NCBI RefSeq assembly: GCF_019649055.1
Contig: NW_026570235.1
Location: 620,001-684,000 of the forward strand
Length of the DNA stretch: 64,000 nt
Source of the DNA: Paramacrobiotus metropolitanus
Taxonomy: Eukaryota; Tardigrada; Eutardigrada; Parachela; Macrobiotidae
Direction: 5' to 3'
Of the stretch, positions 26,901-40,133 are shown piece by piece; the first letter of the stretch is position 1; each line of letters begins with the position of its first letter. A program made the position numbers and the translations under genes. The notes under the pieces were generated by a model. It saw only the letters and a program-made list of their open reading frames with translations, was not told the DNA's origin and did no database searches.

Positions 26901-27609
26901 GTATGTCCGTACCCAGTCATTGGCATGGTTAAGGCTAAAGTTGTGGTTAGCTGCATATGAAGTTCACAATAATCAGGCAGCAGAGGAGTAAAACGTTAGC
27001 GCCGTACTGTTTGATAGGTCACTCGTACAGATTTTATCAAATTTTTAGGAGCTGCCAAAATAATTGTATTCTTGCATTGGGAACACGGTAATTTGCTTTT
27101 GCTCCAGTGTTCATATATTTGTAGTATTTGACATCGAATAGAACAGACCATCGACGACCTGTTAATGTATGCTGCCATTCCATGCTACAGTGTATTAATA
27201 TTTAATAGCTCGCTGACCGGCACACTTTTTGCAGTGATTCACATTTCACGCCAATGCTCCGTAATTTATGATTTATTAATATGCTCCGTCACACAGTCAA
27301 TTCGAAACATTCAGTCATACAGTGTCGTACACATCAAGTGGAAAATCATTATAAAACACACCATTCTGCGAGCATGCAGCGCTTGAGCAATCAGTTAAAA
27401 ACGAGGTAAAATTCATTAATTCACAAGCACACAAAAATAGCCTCTGTGTCGAGCAGCCAACGAAATCCAGCGTGAGTCACCGGTAGTAAAACGACGGAAT
27501 ACAAATCGCCGTCTCTACAATAACTAAAAGAAACCTTATAAAATCACGCTGGCAGTATTCTTTGGTTTAAAAACAATAAAAAGGTCCAAAATTAAAACTC
27601 ACAACAAAC
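20903..27609. other. Large gap between ARHGEF17 and ARHGEF10; upstream region of ARHGEF17
   Basis: About 6.7 kb, mostly AT-rich and full of short palindromic AT words, with no confident gene. The first ~600 bp above 20902 should contain the ARHGEF17 5' UTR and promoter. A locally GC-richer block at about 25490-25676 stands out and may be an exon. Near 25975-26075 a GC-richer patch contains the repeated word GCCTCCGCT. The segment just above 27610 should contain the ARHGEF10 3' UTR. Confidence 0.4.
25504..25671 (+). other. Possible orphan exon
   Basis: This stretch is open for 56 codons on the plus strand and ends at CCAG followed by gtaaga, a strong donor. It is distinctly less AT-rich than its surroundings. 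An acceptor-like aacag lies upstream near 25480. The translation is basic and cysteine-containing and I do not recognise it. No partner exon was found, and the reverse strand is also open over the same block, so coding status is uncertain. Confidence 0.2.
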
Positions 27610-30600
27610 TCAAACTTTCATTTCCCAACCAACAACACACAGACTTCCGTCATTCTGATCATTCTCCGAACTGCCCCTCCACATCCGATATCCCGACCCC
27701 GCGGAAATAACAATTAACGTGGAATGCCACTGTGGTCCGAAAATACTTCGTATGCCATCCTTTTCCATTTTGACGAACTTTGGCTTCACAGATTTTTTAC
27801 CGACAACAGCTGGTCCATCCATATGGTCGCTGTCTTTTGAGCTGCCCTGTGACGGTGTGCTGAATCCGTGCCAATCAGATATTGGAGAAAACGATACCGG
27901 CCGACCTTGTGGATGGCCGGTGGGCCGCTGCGCCATGGAAAGCCGCTCGGGATTGCGCAAAAAAGACACGGGACGCGGTGAGTGGAACTCTGCATCGACC
28001 GGTAGGTGAGGAAAACTGTGACGGCGGCGCATGTTCAAAGAGGAAGCTTCCCGACTTGAGAGGTCCTCTTCGGAACTGAAACTTCCGCGCATTAGTGCGC
28101 CGTACATTCCTATCACATCAGGAGATTCGTCCAACCACATTTTGACCATCTGATTACCACTGGATGCCGACAAGCGACAGGAAAATGGATGACTGTCCAG
28201 GAGATCAACATCGGCAAGTGATGAGCGGGATGGAGCAGCTGGCTGCTTGCGGGTCACAGTTTTAGGCTGTAATGCCATAAGCAGAGAAGCTGGACCCACG
28301 TGAGAGTGTAAGGACACCGCTGGTCTGCTCAAACTAATCGGTACACCTAAAAAGGTAATAAATTTTTGTTTACGACTTAGCGAATCTCTTAATCCGGAAA
28401 CACAAAACTTTTTCAGAAGAAAACTGTTCACGTGTTTACGTTCTCCGAAAGACAACCAAATACGAACTGCTTTCACTTAAAACATGGTGCAGAGCTTCTT
28501 CAGACGTGTCAATAATTATGAAATCGATTTTCTGAATCTCGAAGCGGTATTCTACAATACATACAAATTCGAATGTTTTTCACATACCATCAAGTTTCGG
28601 CAACGTTACGTGCACAACCAATCCGGAGTTAGTACCAATCCATAACGATCCTCTGATAGCCAGCAAACTATAAAGATTAAATAATCAAACTTACGTATAT
28701 ACTGTAAGTCAGATGTTGGCAAAAATTGTGTGAACACATACCTAGTAACGAAGAGATCTCGAACAGAGCGCTCGGAGTTTTTTTCCGCAAGGATACGGTT
28801 AACATTGGGAGCGATATTGATATCCTGAAGGTGCTTAAACGTTTCACTGTGAAACAAGCTGATAATGGAGCTGTTCTTGTAAGAAATCCATAAGCCAATG
28901 CCGCATCGCGCCATCTTTTCTATGACGATTTCGGAAGACTTTCTCGGTTGATGTTTATCCTGCGCAGAATTTAAATGAGTGATAGCGTGGTAGTGTATAG
29001 CATGTACTGTGAAGACAATCGTACCACAATAGTATCATTTGTGCAATCCAAAATGTAAACGTATGAACCGATAGCGCATAAGATTTTGTTTGGTAAATCG
29101 ACGGTGAAACTAAGAATTCCCGATACCACGCATTGTATCGTAGCAGCAGGCCTTAATTCCCACGTGCCGCCTAAAATTGGAAGAAAAACATTTTATGTTC
29201 AACTGAATCAATTCCCTTCCTGATGAAAAAATGTTAGACAAATGCCACAAGAATCTGTTTATTCACCTGCGCTTCTTTTGAATATTTTAACTGAGCAGTT
29301 GGCCAAGGAAACGTAAACTTTATCACAAGAGAAGTGTATGCTACGCACGGGTGCATCGCAGCAATATGAGCCCAACGAGGAAACCTTTGCCGATGCAAGG
29401 AAGACCATGACACTGCAAATAAGGAAATGTCCACAAAACTAAGCAGTTTAAGTTTGCTATGATGGATACCATGCATAACTTTTAACACTAACAAAAGCTA
29501 CAAGAAGTATAAAAGATCCATTTGTCCAGTTATATTCCCATAATTGTGAGAAAAAGTAAGTACATGTAGCGGTATGTGATAAACCGCTTAAACAAATTCT
29601 AAACTTTAAGCTAGAAACTATGAAATCTTAAGCGCATGTTATACATATCCTGTTTTTCAATTGTGATCGGATACAGAGCTTCTCAGCATTTGTATCTAAG
29701 CCACCGTAAAATCAAGGTGATATCGTATGTGATAATCAGATCAACTTACGTTCCACTTTCTGTACCCAACCACACTGAGTCATGAGCAAGAGATCCTTTG
29801 GCCGACACAGTGAGATCCACCTCGTAAATTCCGGGAATCCACTCACAACAGCTGATATCGGTTTGCGTTAAAGTAAAGCTCAGCAATTCAATGGAAGATG
29901 TTGCATCCTGTTGTTTCAAAGTGGAATTTCGCAAACGCCCTATGGACAAAATGCTCACACGGGAGTTCAATCCGTCACCGCTGCACAAGTACACCAAGCC
30001 ATCGGGCTTAGCCGGCAGTTTCGCTTTAGCTTTGGCCGTTGCCTCTTCTTTCGGTGCAGTAAAACAGTAACATCCACACTTGTACTAAAAGATCAATAAC
30101 AATGTATAAGTTATTTATTATGACCCAAATAATTAAATCAAAAAAGCACTACCATAAATTTTCTTTGTCCAGCTTGACTGTGGAGAGTTTTAGATAAGAA
30201 GAATAAAGGATGAGTTATCCCTTTGATATCAGGGTCATCCCAACACGGATTCTTTTTCTTATCTGCAATTTCGAAGATCATTCATTTTTAAACAACGTAG
30301 AGATTTAGAAAAAATTTACCATAGGCAAGTCTTGTTAAATGTAGCAGTGTAATCCATAACAACTTGTCTTTTCTTTTACTCGCCTGCAGTATCAAGCGGA
30401 TTTTTTGATTCCTAAAACCAAAACAGCCTCTAGTGTCTTATTTTTCGTATAGCTGACAATAGTTATCATCACCCACTTGCTTTTCCCGTTAGGAATGAGT
30501 ATCTGAAAAGTGCAGTGATCGGCGCGCGCAGCCTCTTCCATTTTAACTTGTATAGTATTTTGAATATCATTTAGCAGCCTCCTTGTTTGTCCACTCCGAA

Positions 30601-33600
30601 GCTCCTGCAATACACCAGATACGTATTACTATGACATACAAGGAACAACTGGGTAAAAAAATTATGTAAAGCGTTATTGTAGTCGTTTTCTACTCGTACA
30701 ACATAATCATATCGCAGTCCTTCGACGATGTCGTGAATCCGTTTTACGGCTTCGTAATCTTGTCGTAAATCCGCCATTTCCAAATACAGCTTTGTTATGT
30801 GATCTGCCAAGGCACAAATATATTATGCAGCAATATCGACAAAACAATAAAAAGGCTCGCGCTCTTACTCGAACTGAAATATTTAAAGCATAAAGTGTCT
30901 GCAGTATATTAAAGCTAATTAATATACAGTGAGCAAATGTATGCGCCTGCAATAAACCATATAGGCAACGACAGATTTCTATCATTTATTCACAGTGCAC
31001 ACCAACCTCCGGTTGGCTCTTGTTTCGATGATTCGGAAGCGGCGTTTGAGATCTGGTAGCCCAAAAATTTTACTGGCTTCTCATCTATAACTTGCATATC
31101 AGCAATATTAACAATCCACTGAAGACTGAATCTGTCGGATAACTCGTTCCTGAAATTACAGCAAACGAAAAAAATTGTTGGTCGTAGGCTAATCCGATAT
31201 AATTACCATTTTTTTAGGCTTACCGTGGGACAGTGCAGATCAAAAGATCATTTAAAAGAAACAGACGCCGGGTCTTTGTCCGCGATATTCCTCCAGACGC
31301 ATTCAGTTCCTAGGTAAACAGACATTCGATTATCTCATGACGCACTGCGAAGCGTAACCGCACGTGATCTCTTTCTGCAGAAGTCGAAAACCAGGTATGA
31401 AAATGTACACGTTTACGCGCAAGCGACCGCTGCAAATCCATTGACATAAATAAAAAGTGCTCAACCGTATTACAGGGTACAAATTCCATTTTCAAAAAAT
31501 TATTAACCGAGAATTTTATTTTCCCCATCAAACTACAAATTCCAAACGAAAGAAAAGCAAAGCAATCTTTTTCAATAGATATTGACAAAAAACTAATTTT
31601 TGCATTCAGACAAGCCCAATCTGACTCAACGAATATTAACGAATTAATTTAATTCTCCCTACAAGTTCGGGAGAACTTATCACTGCAACCCTCCAAATGG
31701 TGGATTCAGTAAGTGCAGAACTGCAGATGTTGTATTGATAGATTACTTGCAGAAAACTACAGATCAGATGCGACAGCAGCGAAATTGAATGAATCAAGTT
31801 CATCTTCTGACATCACCGATAATTACTCCCTAGCCGGCGACTCATAACCTGCTAAATATGAATTTTTTGTGATGACTTAAGCTCAGTTGTATAGATAAAC
31901 CTACCAACTCGGTAAAATCATCCTCTGCAACAACACGACGCACAAGTTCATCGGGTCCACCGGCATTTGAGTTGCGGTATCCTGCGGGAATTTTAGCCCA
32001 CTTCAGCACATCTTTCGCTGACTTCTCTTCTTCATATTCCCGCTTTCGTTCATTTAGGCAATCAGCCAGTGTCTCCAAGTGTGTCAGAGCAAGTTGCAGC
32101 GAAATCCGATCCACATTATCGGTAGGCGTGTGCTTTAATAAATCCTAAACCAAAAAACAGATGAACCCAGGAAATGCAAAAGACAAACTGTTCCGCTTAC
32201 CTGGAGCAATAAAATAAACTGCGGAAACCTTTGTACAGGCTTGACTAACAGACCAAACAGCGGCAGACGATCTTTGCTTGATTCCTGCCGTGTCTGTGCA
32301 ATCAAGAGGAAAATCGTATTTGTCAATCCAGACACATAATACCGTCCACCTGCTTGTCAAACCACAATTGCTTACCCGTAAAAATTCCGCGAACACCGGT
32401 CGCTCTTTTGAGATTTTCTTGATAGTTTCGATGGCATTGGCAAAATTACAAACATATGCAGCATATGTCTCGGCCACATAAGGTTTGGAGAACTAAGCAA
32501 ATACAGCGTAGGTGTTGCACGATACACATATCTGGAATCTGTAACACTTGACAAAATTTCACTTACCAAACCAACGAAGACATCACCGAGTTCGCTTAGC
32601 TTTTCCGTTTTCCATTCGTTCATTAGCTTACTCAAAGCCGTCCGCAGCATCAAGTGGATCTGCAGAATCTGTGGTATTTTGCTGAAAATGCTGTTAATCT
32701 TGCCCGCGCTGATGATCGGTGGGACCGATTCTTTCAAAGGTTCTTGATAGTCCTACAAAACAAACCAGGATTAAAAAGAACGTTGTCAATTTTTTTCAGA
32801 TTTTAAAACATACCCTAACAAGTCGAAGTAGGGAATCCACGTATGAATTTTCACTATCTATTATCGAGCCCAATACGTGCCGTCGTACTATCTGTAAAAT
32901 AACCATTTCAGTTTTTAGGTTAGCAGAATATTCCGATTAACATAATAAATGGAGCGATAAGATAATCAGGACCGATACATTCCACTTTGTTTTACGGTCT
33001 TTTTATTCAAGAGATGAATAAACAAAATGCACCAGACCTAAACCGTTATCGTTAATACGAAAATTAAAGGCTACGATGTATTAATGTTATTAACTGAGTA
33101 CACTGGTAGTGTATTCATGTTGCACATTATTGCACATACAACCTACAATTCAGGGTTTTTTAAAAGACTGATTAATATTTTAAAAGGCTGAGTTTGTCTC
33201 ACCAATACGCTTGGTGAGAAACGGCTAATCCTTTCCGGAACGAGCAGATAAAAAAAAGACAAACAAAAAGGAAACTGAAAAGGACAAAGGCGTGAACACG
33301 TTTACCTCATCCCGTTTCATATTGGGGGAAGCTGCCGGTAACTGTGGAGGAGGACAAATCGGTCCGGTCAGTGTGCATTCTTCTCCAGGACTGGTTTCTA
33401 CAATAAATTTCGTTTTAATTTCCTGACGATATTGGCTAGCAGTTCTCCAGAACTGGCCCTGGAAAAGAGGGAGCATCTGCTTCATGGGAAATATTTTATG
33501 TCCAACACATAGGTCTAATAAATAAAATAAATAATCCGGCTTGGATGCTGCAAACGCAGTCCATCTCACTGATATGGCTATGGCACTCTATGTCATGATC

Positions 33601-35653
33601 GCTAACAATTTCTCATGTATCCACGGTATGAAAGATCGACTACAACGTCACATGGTTCACAAACAAGTCTGATCATGAAAAAGAAATGGAATGCCAAGTG
33701 CCGTGACCAAACACCTATTAGGCATACCATCACAGAAAACCAAACAGCAATCAGTAAAAGGCCTGATTCAAGGTGTGAGAGTAATAAAATTACCCAGCGT
33801 ACCGATAACGCTCAGCAATCGCGCGTACTATTTTCACCACAGCTGGTTCAGCTAAATTCAATTCTTTTTCAGGCTACAGCTATAATCTTGCAATTGCATG
33901 TCAACCTGAACTTTGAATCTCGGAAGCTGATATTATACAAAATCAACATGACAAAATTTGATTTAAAACACGTTGAATAACAGATAAAATGCCATGAATA
34001 TTGATGTCGACAGACATACCGATAATGTTACGGCAATGTTCCATTCAGTAGCCATAAAACAGATTGAATACAGGTACATGTAAAGGTTTTTGCCGGCGGA
34101 ATCGTTTGACTTATCTCGGCTGAACAAACGTGCAATTATTGACCTTACAACTCCACTTTACGCTCGAACTGAATCGCACGAAATTCGAAGATTGACAGTG
34201 AAAACGGCTATCCTAATTTGAATATTATGCGACGCATTTTTGAACTTAACCGCCTATAAAGCAACGCTAACAATAAACTCTAGACACTCGTACCTCATTT
34301 ATGAAAAATGCAAGTTAACACAAGTAGAATACACACAAAATGGATTTCACTGAATACTATGAGAAATACCCAGATATAACACAACAAGAAGGATTTCAAT
34401 AGTAAATTACAGATATATCTGATTAGCGATTACCTTCTTCTGCAAAGCACCGGTCAGTTTCCAACTGGAGATCATATTCACGCTTCCAAGAAATCGTGAA
34501 GCGTTTTAAAATGGAGTGTCTAAGATTATGCCTTCGAAATTTTTCTGGAAAGTCGTTGCTGACAGATCTCGAAAGTTTTGTTGGTGACGGTACAAGTTTC
34601 TCCACAATGACCTTCTTCTGCACAAGCTCCTGATCGTTTTCCTTCAAACAGGCATCCTTCACTGATATACTGCTGTTTTCGCTGAGCATAACAGTATCAG
34701 CAACCAGGGTCTCATCTTTATCTTCCAGCACCGACGTACAGGAGCACAGCGACAAAGAATCCAGCTCTTGCTCGTATTTATAAATAGGTGATGTCACCCC
34801 GCTTTCTTCGGAATTTGTAGATACGGAATAGTATTCTATCGAAAAAACACAGAGCAAAAATTAGTACTGCACGGCCTCGTTTGTCCTACACTTCATGCAT
34901 GGTCGATTTCGCCAATTATCGCACGGAGCATCTTAGGCGCCATACTCAAACTTTTTAAGTAACATTTTGACAAGCGCACGGAATATGCAGTCAGTAAATA
35001 CAGTTAACAAGTGTCAAATTCGATCGTTGTGCTCTTTTCAAGCACCAATCTACTACCTCGACAAAAATAAGCAGTAAAATTAATTAAATTAAAACATAAG
35101 CATCAACTAAAAACAAATAACCTGACCTAATTAAACATTATGTTAATAAATAATACCGAATCGCTTCGTATCTGGAAAGATTACTCATGTGCATTCATAA
35201 AAATCGTTACTTAATCCGTTACTACTAAAAAAAGTATCCAATGGCTGATGTTTGTTTTTCTGCATACGACAGAGAAAAACCCGAATTAACAAATCCAAAA
35301 ATTCAGCTAATGCATAAATTCCAGTTATCAATACTGAGGATCACATAATAATACTCACCAGGCTCCTCGTCGATGACCTCGGATGTGTAAACAGAATCCG
35401 AATCAAATACTTTTTCCGCAGATTCCCGGCGTTCGGCATTCTTATGGCGCCCAGCAGGATCCTCTGTGGACACCAGGGTGACCATTTCTAGTTCCTCGTA
35501 AACGACTTCCGCGGCACGATCAACGGTATCACCATCAACGGAAGCCTTTATCGTGGCTGTCTGCACATCGTAATTTTCCTGGTTAATTTGTTGCTCTTCA
35601 AGTAAAATATTAGGTAATGCTCCGCTTGAGACATCAGATTCCGGTAAATCCAT
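27610..35653 (-). CDS. ARHGEF10: Rho guanine nucleotide exchange factor 10 ortholog
   Basis: Twenty exons on the minus strand, 5' to 3': 35359-35653, 34434-34835, 33306-33547, 32814-32891, 32567-32752, 32376-32492, 32201-32284, 31905-32144, 31224-31309, 31007-31149, 30694-30803, 30473-30604, 30320-30383, 30153-30262, 29750-30084, 29267-29412, 29025-29170, 28742-28959, 28588-28667, 27610-28346. Phases close to about 1316 residues (human about 1369). It is a Rho exchange factor. DH domain about 314-525 with [20 protein letters not shown] then [12 protein letters not shown]-like region about 540-725 with [15 protein letters not shown]-terminal propeller with [39 protein letters not shown] and [15 protein letters not shown]. 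Donors of the 30694 and 30473 exons are the least sure. The start at 35653 is the first ATG in the first recognised exon. A 5' UTR exon upstream is likely. Confidence 0.9.
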
Positions 35654-35940
35654 CAGGGCACAACGAGCAGCGTAAAATGATATGTGGTATGCCGTTTGAC
35701 GGACGAGTGTGTGGTCGCTAAGCTGGCGAATCGCATCTGTTACGTTTCACGTCAGCCTCCGAGCTTGACAAGATCTATAAAAAACACCAGCACTGCGCCA
35801 TTATTAGACCGCATATGTGGTATTTTGCAATAGAATAATTCACAAATATTTGCGGCTGGTATGACTGACCTGTTTCGCAAAGTTTAACCGCATCAAAAAT
35901 TAAACTACTTACCTCAATCTGAGACACTAGTTACTACAGA

Positions 35941-36661
35941 GTACGAGGAGGGGGTAAATGAGCTCGATGCACCCGAGCAAGGGGTAACAGAGCTCGTTAT
36001 CTGTGACCGTGCCTGTGCAACACGGCCAGCCACCAAGAGACGGCAGCCCGTGCTATCACGCAGAACACCTGAAGCAGTCACTGAGCCCGATAGATTTTTG
36101 TTTCCATAGACTTGTATGCTAAACTGAATCACTTCTGTTTTGCATATTTGGGAACGAAACCAAGCAAATAACATTCCAAAAGAATTAGAAAAAATTCACG
36201 AGATTCTTAATACTAAACAAGTTCTGATTCATGGTGCAGGACACAAGTTATGGCCATTTATGTTTCTCGTAGACACAGCATAGAGTTTGTGCGTGGAACC
36301 CAACCGTTGATTCGAATGCTATGCTATGTCTACGAGAAACGCAAATGGCTATAACTTGTATCCTGCACCAGGAATCATAACTTGTTTAGTATCAAAAATC
36401 TCGTGAATTTTTTCTGATTCTTTTGGAATGTTATTTGCTTGGATTCGTTGGCGAATGTGCAAAACAGAAGTGATTCAGTTTAGCATACAAGTCTATGGAA
36501 ACAAAAATCTATCGGGCTCAGTGACTGCTTCAGGTGTTCTGCGTGATAGCACGGGCTGCCGTCTCTTGGTGGCTGGCCGTGTTGCACAGGCACGGTCACA
36601 GATAACGAGCTCTGTTACCCCTTGCTCGGGTGCATCGAGCTCATTTACCCCCTCCTCGTAC
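35941..36661. repeat. Fold-back element: 343-bp arms, 35-bp spacer
   Basis: The left arm 35941-36283 and right arm 36319-36661 are reverse complements of equal length, starting and ending at GTACGAGG/CCTCGTAC. By eye, the outer ~205 bp of the arms are identical, while about 15 mismatches lie in the inner ~140 bp. The 35-bp loop is unique. Because of the symmetry, the same 70-odd-residue open frame appears on both strands; this is not evidence of a gene. No clear target duplication is seen. It could be a fold-back transposon, a palindromic MITE or a local inverted duplication. Confidence 0.85.
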
Positions 36662-38036
36662 AGTAGAAACGGTACAGTACTATCGGCGATAGTTCAGCAG
36701 TACGAGTACAGTAAGTACTCATTTTTAAAAGATTTCCCGGTACATCACGTCAGAAATGCTATGTTTGGGACTAGCTACAACCACTGCGAATAAAAATCCG
36801 AATCCTGCCATAAGATAACTTCATTAAGTTTTTACTTGTAAAGCCGTATAAAAATAGTGCATTAACTTACGGGATCGTATATTATTAGATAAATAATTTA
36901 GTATGAAGTGTTTACTCCCTTAAAATAAAATCCAGAACGTTCTGCATTTGACATCCTTTGTGCGCTTACTATCGAACTCATGCTTCAAAGGACTCGCTGC
37001 CCCGCCACCGGCCACGGTCATCAAACGAAAGCTTCAAATTTGTGCGAAATAGCAATACCATAGTATTTTCCTGTAATTTTTGCTGCTTCACAAATTCTGT
37101 AAATTACTTCACCAGAATAACGCTGCGTTTATTTCACATCAATTTAAAACACTGCTTGCCTGAGGAAATCCATTATACAGCTGAATGTCGGATGTCCAGA
37201 CTATCTAACACAATCTAGTTAGTCACAAGTTCGCTACCGAATTAGATTCCGTAATGGCATAGTAATTAATATGCGAAAAAGAACTGCAAATCTGCGACTA
37301 AAAAATACTTGCTAGCAAATATAGGAGCGGAAGTGGAAATGTTTAAAGAAATATTGGCGTTTTTGCTTCATAAAATATTTGAAGTGGGCGCCTTACAATT
37401 AATTCATCTCATTTCCTTAATTTCATATTTTTACCTGAAACACAGCGACCAATACTTGTATGTTATTACACAATTATACATTATTATACCTCTAAATCAA
37501 CAAATTCCGAAATTGATAACCTCGAAATTTCAGTAAGTGAATTTCAAGTTCAGAGATTTAGGTTTCTAAAATACGTCAACAGAAATACATACTGTAAACT
37601 ATAAAATAAAATATTTACACTGTTACGATATCAAATACATGAACTGGCACTCTGCTTTTTGGATTACACGGGTATGCACTAAACACTATGGCGCCGTATA
37701 ACTATGGCACCAGTTCCTTCAGTCCGTATTTAAGCTGTCTAAAAACGTTTTCCGGTACTTCTGCAGTTCCACCGACATTTAACCGTAAGGTAACGCTTAC
37801 AGAAACGAAAAACAACAACGTGTAGAAAGAAACGACAGCTAATTGTAACTTGTTGAACAGCAAGATCAAACACATACGTGCTCACGCTCAAAGAAAAAAC
37901 ACCATCTCAGCAACCGGTTAGGCGACTTAGATCATATAATAATGCGATTATCATGCGCTGCACAATGCGTACGCATAATAATGTTAGTGTTTTATTTTCC
38001 TTCGAATGGAGTACAGACAGTAATCAGAATGGTAAT

Positions 38037-38734
38037 ACGAGAGCAGATATACTAACAGTGCAGAAGTATCGTTTGTGGCAATTTTTATCTTAAATTTGTC
38101 TGAGCCGCAGCACCGGGATAACATACCGAGGCGGTGAGCAGGCGACGGGCAGTACTGACAATGCTTTACTCAATGTGACTGCTGCCAAATTACGTGCAAA
38201 TTTTAAATATTCAAAAATGTTTAACTTTGTTTGTTCTTAAGCAAAAATTGTATCCATAGGCTTGAAAAATTTATAATAATATTTACGTTTAGGCAGTATG
38301 AATGCAGTTTTTTGGTTTCCGTGCCAAAGCAGTGTTATGACGATAAGAAATTAGCATACCCGTCTATGGCAGACCTGGTGCTGGCTTTTCTCTATTTTCT
38401 CGTAGAAGGCTATGTTAACTGCGGAGAGTCATATCATTACTCTGCAATCAAAATAAATAACTCCATGCATACTGCCTAAAAGTATATATTATTATGTACT
38501 TTTCAAGCCTATGGATACAATTTTTGCTTAAGAACAAACAAAGTTAAACATTTTTGAATAGTATTTAAAATTTGCACGTAATTTGGCAGCAGTCACACTG
38601 AGTAAAGCATTGTCAGTACTGCCCGTCGCCTGCTCACCGCCTCGGTATGTTATCCCGGTGCTGCGGCTCAGACAAATTTAAGATAAAAATTGCCACAAAC
38701 GATACTTCTGCACTGTTAGTATATCTGCTCTCGT
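38037..38734. repeat. Second fold-back element with nested inner inverted repeat
   Basis: Arms at 38037-38268 and 38500-38734 are near-identical reverse complements of about 232 and 235 bp. The 231-bp spacer contains its own exact 13-bp inverted repeat, TTTAGGCAGTATG at 38288-38300 and CATACTGCCTAAA at 38468-38480, extending with mismatches for about 10 more bases. The nested arrangement suggests a small element inside a larger palindrome, or one multi-stem fold-back. An 82-codon frame across the spacer looks incidental. Confidence 0.8.
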
Positions 38735-40053
38735 AATACTCGTAATAAATGTAAAAAAACACAGCCGGTACTTTGCGATTGCTTTATGCGGCTAGTTGTT
38801 TCGAAAAGATCATTAAGATGCTAACATGTAAACCGTACACAGCATCTAGATATCGTACCGTGCCCACTGTAACTGGTAAAACTGAGAAAACCAATAGCTA
38901 AAAGGTACCTAATAAGTAATAACTAACTGGTACCTAACTGAAAAAGAGAACAGATGTATTTACTAAAATATATTGCGCAAATCACTTTGTATCGGCTTAA
39001 AACAAAATCCTCGAAGAAATTTGTAACAACTTACAAAGATGCTACAAAGGTACAGACTATGAACCATTGTTTTACCATTTGATTACTTCTGCTGGTACGA
39101 TAATATTTTGCTTATTATTGAAATAAATAACAGCTACGTGGGTTCTCAGCGAAATAACAATTTGCCAATTTTTACACCGACGGTAGCGATTACAATCATC
39201 AGGTGCATTACAACAGACGCTCACTTCCAGGAAACAGTAACCATTGGGCACGCTAAATTTCCATAGAACAATTATTATTCAGGCAAAAAAGAAATGCCGT
39301 ACATTACGGTACATAAGATGGTTACGCCGTTACAGTGCTTACGATTTTGGTTCTTACCGTAACAATCGGGAGAATATGGAAAATCACACAATTAAACGCA
39401 CCAGTACAAAGCAACTGAGCACTCCGTAACTCCATATAAAAGTGCAACAATTCAGCGGCGAAAATAGCGGCGCTGATCCTTTCAAAGCGTTACATCCAAG
39501 TTCGTAACTGCAATAAATAATAAATAATACCTTTCAAAACATGTCATAAAACCTTATCGCTTTGAAGCATGTGGTAAAGGTTTTAGGTTTCTTATTTCGC
39601 GCCATCGTTTTCTGCATGATAGAAGAACGCTCAAAATTTATCGCTTCAGATAACGATCGGAAATTGAAAGGATATCACAACACATGGCTCGAGACTCGAG
39701 TAACGCTGATGGTTCGAGTAAGTCGAACTTCGACTCGGGTAGTCGACCACTTCGCTTCAGAAAGACCGAAAACGATATTTTTGTGAAAATGAATTGTCCT
39801 AATAAAAAGTTATTAGAAATGTTAAAATTTTAAGAAATTTCTTGCCTTGGGTTAGTTTTCGTTTATATACGTTTCAAATAAAACTGCTGTGGTTCCAAAA
39901 GAAAATCAGCGAGTTGCGCCATTTTAGATGGTTACAGAAGGATTGAACCAGTGTGATGCGTAGAAAAAAATTCGTTTATGCAGTTTGCTTTTTTCACCCG
40001 AGAAGTCAGCTGTCGTTTTGACTTTGTCTTCGAGAGTGCAGGCGTCGTTGCAG

Positions 40054-40133
40054 TATTCTTTGAAATTTTAAAGACGGTATTTTTTAAAGACGGTAAAGAC
40101 GGACTCGTTATTCTTTAGAATTTTAAAGACAGT
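40054..40133 (+). repeat. Short imperfect direct repeats upstream of COMMD5
   Basis: A 25-bp unit, TATTCTTTGAAATTTTAAAG plus ACGGT, at 40054-40078 recurs at 40109-40133 with three mismatches. A partial copy (TTTTTAAAGACGGT) lies between them at 40081-40094. The tract lies about 150 bp before the COMMD5 start, probably in the promoter or 5' UTR. Confidence 0.5.

Noticed and set aside
31310-31588. 92-codon minus-strand frame inside ARHGEF10
   Set aside because: It lies in the intron between the exons at 31905-32144 and 31224-31309, which join directly in phase 0. Including it would break the DH-PH link.
35914-36174. Minus-strand frame whose translation is repeated on the plus strand at 36428-36793
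   Set aside because: The identity is a simple consequence of the 343-bp inverted repeat. There is no homology, no splice support and no start context suggesting a gene.
38231-38479. 82-codon plus-strand frame across the loop of the second fold-back
   Set aside because: It runs through repeat arm and spacer, ends at the inner inverted repeat, and has no recognisable domain.
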